This document shows, piece after piece, positions 20,001-23,991 of a stretch of DNA of 23,991 bases. The notes below the pieces were generated by a model that saw only the letters and a list, made by a program, of their open reading frames with translations, was not told where the DNA came from and did not search any database. This stretch comes from Parasitella parasitica. Its lineage: Eukaryota > Mucoromycota > Mucoromycetes > Mucorales > Mucoraceae. The translations under genes were made by a program, and so were the position numbers. Position 1 is the stretch's first letter. Each line of letters begins with the position of its first letter. The stretch is from positions 28,410-52,400 of the forward strand of contig MU619381.1 in the NCBI GenBank assembly GCA_025201805.1, read 5' to 3'.

Positions 20001-21613
20001 CAGACAAAGCAATGATGATTAGCAACATCATTACAATTCGACTAGCTTGCGTATTTGGTGTAATATCTATACATCATATCAACAAGAAATGGGTGTGTTA
20101 CTAAAAATTAGTGCGTCTAATCAATTATTCTACTAACCACCGTAACCGACAGTAGATAGCGTAACCATGACAACGTACAGTGATTCTAAAATAGTATAAT
20201 TATGTGTACCAAATGTCACTTCAGTGTATTGAAAAGCGCATGTTCCCGTAAACAACAGCACAATCAACGTCGATGTCAAATTGATTAGTTTTGTCCTTAG
20301 GGGATCAACAGGCTTATCTACGTGGATGTTTTAGTATATATCTGAATAGTTACACATTCCTCAAATATTTTCATGTACCCGTCAATTGCAAATTGATTTT
20401 TATCTTCATAACGCTCTTGATTCTGAGGAGCAAGACCCAGCTTCGAATGAAATAGGGCACGTAAAGATATTGGCCGTGACGCATGGAAATAGATATCATG
20501 AACGGAATTGTTGTCAACATTTCAATTAAGCACCGAAAACTGAATAATACGGATGTCGGATGCTTGGAAATGAAAAATCCTGAAAAAAAAAACAAAAAAA
20601 TGGATCAATAATGCGTTTCATAGCATAAATAAATTATATACTTTACTAATGACGAATGAGCCTAGATCCCAGTAGGACAAAGCGAGACAAACGAGCCTAT
20701 GTATATGTTAATACTAGCATTCTCTTATCTCGACGCTATATGCAGCAACACACGCTACCATAAATCATACGATCTCCATTTAAACAGCCAAAATGGATCT
20801 AGGTCAACATCTGCTTCTTGCTTCATTTCAACTAGATATGCAAGGCAGAATAACAAATCGACCAACAAGTCCAAGTGAACAAACAAAATAATCGTCTTTT
20901 TTGCAAATAGTAAATCTCGGATAAACACAGCAAGTACATTATTCTCTAGAAATGCTTTGACATGGCCTAGAAACGACTTCTTGTGGACATGATGTCTATA
21001 AGATCAGAATAATACGATTGCTTAGAGAAGCTGCGTACGTATAGATCGCATTGTCCTTTACCGAGCTTTTCGCTTTTCCACTCTGTAATTGGCACGTACA
21101 GTGCTCAAATTGATCTGTGGTTGTTGACGCATAAACAATTGCTCCAAAGAACTGTTGTTTTGTAATGATTTCTTGACCTCTGTAGCACTATGCGTGAAAT
21201 GAATTGAGTTATATGCTAATAGTATAGAGACACGGCGATCGTTACTTTGGATCAAGAGCAGGTAGAACCAAGTCAGTAGCTCGAAGATCGTCATCGGAAT
21301 CAGAATGTCGTTTTTTACTACTGCCAGAACTACCATGATGCAACATGGAAGAAAGTCGACTCGTTATTTTTGGCCTGCTCTTCCGGCAGAAATGTCGTTG
21401 TTCCATCCTACGTTTCTTTCTCTTCTTGATGCTGCTGTGGCTACTGCTCCCCCCTTCTTCTTCCTCGGGATCGCTAGGTGAAGATTCGTCACTTGAATGT
21501 GTAGTTGTGGCTTTAATTGTGCCATATCTGGAATTGCTACCTTCTATACATAGGCTATTCTCTTCATCCACCGTCGTCTTTTGAGCTTTCTTTTTCAAAG
21601 AGAAAAACAGCAT
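17081..21613 (-). CDS. BK/Slo-type calcium-activated potassium channel alpha subunit
   Basis: Eighteen exons join in frame: 21613-21246, 21187-21062, 20995-20759, 20696-20647, 20579-20379, 20317-20138, 20066-19950, 19917-19643, 19580-19557, 19500-19464, 19388-19101, 19044-18965, 18899-18729, 18666-18043, 17985-17915, 17838-17788, 17709-17639, 17589-17081; the product is 1159 aa. Order: about 165 residues of charged, Ser-rich cytosolic N-terminus; six membrane segments (S1 near 198-220, an S4-like RSWVLLLRIKSVMKIKINL); pore helix and selectivity filter TVGYGD (383-388); S6; then two RCK-type gating-ring domains (RCK1 with PFILIVGSF and HRVQFLHGSV; RCK2 ending with FVYANPVPSLILKDSDMVYIF). This is the Slo1 plan and length. 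No extra S0 helix is evident, and the place of the acidic calcium bowl reads LQGKDVAEEIDVFYTPAY, without an Asp run. Oddities are a 24-nt exon, one GC-AG intron and one 32-nt intron, the last being the least certain junction. Confidence 0.9.
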
Positions 21614-22784
21614 TTCAGCTATTTTTTATGTCTGTTCGTGGACTAGGAAGAAAGAAAGAAAGGAAGGAAAGAAGAAAGAAAAAGGTAGATGTATGAGAAG
21701 ATAAAAACAAGGGATTCTATACACAAGATAGGTATACACTTGTAAAGGGTCCTAAAAAAAGAAAATATCTCATGTGCGTGAATGTTTTACACCTCAAGAG
21801 ATCTGTCTAGATAAGTGTATTACAACAAGTGGCTTTAACGTCACACGGCAAACATCATTATTATGCGATCCTGTAGACAATTATAATGAGGCAATTAGCA
21901 TTAAATCACTCGTTGTACAGGCACATTGAATGTATCATACCTTTTATAATACAATATATCATGAACGTAAACATTACTCGAGATAGTATATATTGTTGCC
22001 ATTGTTCGGCAAAGCTGGATTTCATTATAGAAGGCAGGGAGCATCTCCCAATCTTGAGAAAACCCCCTTTTCAAAACACATTGACTGGGCTCATTGTGTT
22101 CCTATGATCATATAGTATTTCGACTTCCAACGAATTGGATTATCAATTCAGAATATACTTACTGATTACAGTAAATGCATACATGTGCTTCAGTAAATTA
22201 CACATTTGAAAGAGAATATAACGAATGTGGTTCAGCAAATCTTGAACAATGATAGAGCAAACGGAGGCTTTCAAGTGTAAGCCCTTCTTTTTTTTTTTGT
22301 GTGTTGACATCAGTCCTTCACAATGATTTGCATATATCAAGGTATTGTTCACAAATATACTCAAGTTATTATGCTTTATTTTAGAAAAATCATCATACAA
22401 CGCGTTTACATTCTACGAAATATCAGCGGATCCTTCAAAAATACAATATAATCTGACATTAGTAACAATGAAACCGTTCATCCACTGTTTGCCCCATATA
22501 TATGCTGTTCAGTACTTGATAGTCTAATATTTATTTTATTTTTAGGGTCAAAGAAAGATTTTCATGGTGAAAACTAACTACTATATAGCATCTAATTATA
22601 CAATTAGATCAGGTGTACATAATCTATAACATGTATGCCTGAAATTGCTCCCCCCCCCCTAATCTTTCTTAATGCGTATGTAGGATCTCTTATGAATATA
22701 CCAGTTTGCTCGCTCCTAAAAAGTTCGAACAACAGGAAAAACTGCAGAAAAGAACAGGCAAATAACAGTTTATAGTTAAAGATA
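21614..22784. other. 1.2-kb spacer between eS25 and the channel gene
   Basis: Upstream region of the channel gene (minus strand) and 3' flank of eS25. It contains a purine tract at about 21650-21684, a T10 run near 22290 and a C9-10 run near 22651. Short frames exist on both strands, but none has protein-like composition or a family motif. I see no RNA gene. Confidence 0.5.
21649..21685. repeat. GA-rich polypurine tract
   Basis: Tandem gaaa/ggaa units, almost pure purine on the plus strand (pyrimidine on the strand of the channel gene), 36-72 bp upstream of the channel start codon. A CT-rich leader just before the ATG is common in fungal promoters. Confidence 0.8.
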
Positions 22785-22790
22785 TTTATT
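22785..22790 (-). terminator. Poly(A) signal of the eS25 gene
   Basis: AATAAA on the minus strand, 30 nt after the eS25 stop codon at 22821. Confidence 0.55.
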
Positions 22791-22820
22791 GGAATTGACA
22801 ATGCATTACAATTAATACGA

Positions 22821-23222
22821 TTATTCCTCGCTAGCAGCAGCGGGCTTCTTTTCGTCACCAGTAGCACGAGCTAATGTAGAATACAGAATGAGCATACAAA
22901 CATTACAATACACGCAAAAGAATCACAACTTACTATAGATGACTTGAGAGTGATGGCGAGAGACAGCCTTGATCAAACCTTGAGCCTCGAGCTCACGGAT
23001 GGCAATACGAGCCAAAGAACCGTTCAGCTTGAGACGGTCAACCAAAACTGATTGGGAAATGAGCTTATAGGTGGGAACTTCCTTGAACAAACGGTCATAG
23101 GTAGGCTTATCGAGGATAACCATGTTGTTGGACTTGTCCTTGACCTTCTTAGCAGACCACTTCTTCTTGGCCTTCTTTCCACCAGATGATGAGCTAGGCT
23201 TAGCGGCAACGTCTTTTTTAGC
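22821..23222 (-). CDS. RPS25: Small-subunit ribosomal protein eS25 (first exon not located)
   Basis: Component of the 40S head region, cytosolic translation. Two exons are certain: 23222-22934 and 22870-22821, separated by a 63-nt intron, giving 112 residues. Motifs: a lysine-rich N-terminal part ([20 protein letters not shown]), then the winged-helix part ([40 protein letters not shown]) and [11 protein letters not shown] before a short KPAAASEE tail. The full family length is about 105-125 aa, so only a few residues are missing. The in-frame codon just before GCT at 23222 is TAG, and it is part of a CTTTAG acceptor, so a short upstream exon in phase 0 must supply the ATG. I could not choose it: ATG at about 23583 followed by GGG and a GTAAAC donor fits the phase but gives an intron of about 355 nt and an unusual Met-Gly start. 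Confidence 0.93.
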
Positions 23223-23991
23223 CTAAAGATCATTTGAAATGTTAATGCCTAGTTTTGTAATACGAAAACGGGTCCAACATGGCTCTCCATCCCTCTCCAT
23301 CTCATGTAATGCACACGTTGTTATCCAGGTTAAATTGATGAACGTTGTAAAGTAGTGCTAAACGATGGTCGCTTTGATACGGATGTTTTATCTTTACTAA
23401 CAAGTTGTATTAATGGGCTGATGGATGGATGGAATCGTACTCCATCCAATTATCTAATGTTGATGATCCATCCACACCAAACATCGATTTGCCATACATC
23501 TTTTATTATTTCCAACTAATTATCCTTGCTCTGGGAGATGCTGTGGTATTGAATTGAGGTTTTTTGAGCCATGTTTACCCCCATGTATATGGTGAAATAC
23601 GAACCATATTGGATTAGAGGAGGAACAAACTGTGGCCAGCAAATTTCATCTTCTTGTAATCAGTGCGGAGCTCAACACACTAACAATGTTTTACTGGGCA
23701 ATATGATTCCGGTTTGGACGTCTTTACTTTCCATTTACAGATCAGTCTTTCAATAGGTCCGGTAGCTTCAGTTACTTGTGCAACTTGATGTAGTAAGTTA
23801 CCAGTTGCAGTATTTAATCCTGTAAAAAATCAAAATGTTGCCGAAGCGAAGGCTGGAAATGTGGTAAATGCTCTCAGAGCCACGCTTTATTTTTCATATA
23901 TATAGTAATAATAAATTTGAATCCCTTTCTTCCCTATATCTTTCAATGCTGCTATGTGATAATATATAATTCAATTTTTTTTTTTTTTTTT
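23223..23991. other. 5' region of eS25 and unresolved short open frames
   Basis: This stretch must contain the eS25 first exon and promoter. It also holds an open plus-strand frame at 23571-23756 (61 codons; NCGQ and CNQCGAQH), and beyond it, on both strands at about 23690-23900, low-stop frames: plus, NQNVAEAKAGNVVNALRA; minus, GLNTATGNLLHQVAQVTEA. Each is broken by one stop, and they overlap, so at most one is real. AATAAA at about 23909 on the plus strand, followed by a T17 run at the window end, could end a plus-strand gene. I cannot assign any product. Confidence 0.4.
23427..23447. repeat. Short inverted repeat in the eS25 5' region
   Basis: GGATGGA and TCCATCC form a 7-bp stem with a 7-nt loop, next to tandem ATGG units. 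It may be part of the long first intron or the promoter of eS25; a function is not evident. Confidence 0.5.

Noticed and set aside
23460-23470. Box C-like TGATGA of a C/D snoRNA in the eS25 upstream region
   Set aside because: It is on the strand opposite to eS25, the preceding base does not fit the box C consensus, and no paired D box or terminal stem was seen.
1-23991. CRISPR arrays, tRNA/rRNA genes, insertion sequences
   Set aside because: No regularly spaced direct repeats, no recognisable cloverleaf sequence and no transposase frames were seen; the window is eukaryotic.

Overview
The window is nuclear DNA from a filamentous fungus, most likely an early-diverging (Mucoromycota/Mucorales-type) genome. 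The reasons are: AT-rich flanks, compact genes with many introns of about 50-110 nt with GT...AG ends and CTAAC/CTAAT-like branch sites, AATAAA poly(A) signals close to stop codons, serine/asparagine/histidine homopolymer tracts, and a gene set that includes a slowpoke-type potassium channel and a RING-BRCT protein. A 140-base run of N marks a draft assembly. No bacterial features, tRNAs, rRNAs or intact mobile elements were seen. All exon models were read by eye and checked only for a continuous reading frame across splice junctions.

Layout, left to right. 162-4663 (-): a very long glycogenin, the primer of glycogen synthesis, with a histidine-rich, disordered tail. 4875-5781 (-): membrane-anchored peptidyl-tRNA hydrolase 2, seven exons. 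6049-about 7111 (+): a decayed gene for a single-pass membrane protein. 7325-8339 (+): regulatory subunit 2 of protein phosphatase 4. 8340-10104: 1.76 kb without a recognisable gene, including a T30 tract. 10105-11472 (+): an intronless putative regulator with an integrase-type HHCC zinc-binding domain. 11612-11751: assembly gap. 11974-13992 (-): a RING / RanBP2-zinc-finger / tandem-BRCT protein resembling BARD1. 14392-16881 (+): a RanBPM/Gid1-type SPRY-LisH-CTLH-CRA protein. 17081-21613 (-): an 18-exon BK-type (Slo) potassium channel. 22821-about 23222 (-): ribosomal protein eS25 whose first exon I could not place. The last 750 bases hold its 5' region and unresolved short open frames.

The genes are mostly unrelated housekeeping or signalling genes, not one pathway. 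Several links are worth noting. The BARD1-like gene and the Gid1-like gene are divergent with 399 bp between start codons, and both proteins belong to families of ubiquitin-ligase components. PP4 (via its R2 subunit) and BARD1-type proteins both act in DNA-damage signalling in other eukaryotes. The strongest candidates for new biology are the RING-RanBP2-BRCT protein in a fungus, and the fungal BK-type channel that lacks an obvious acidic calcium bowl.
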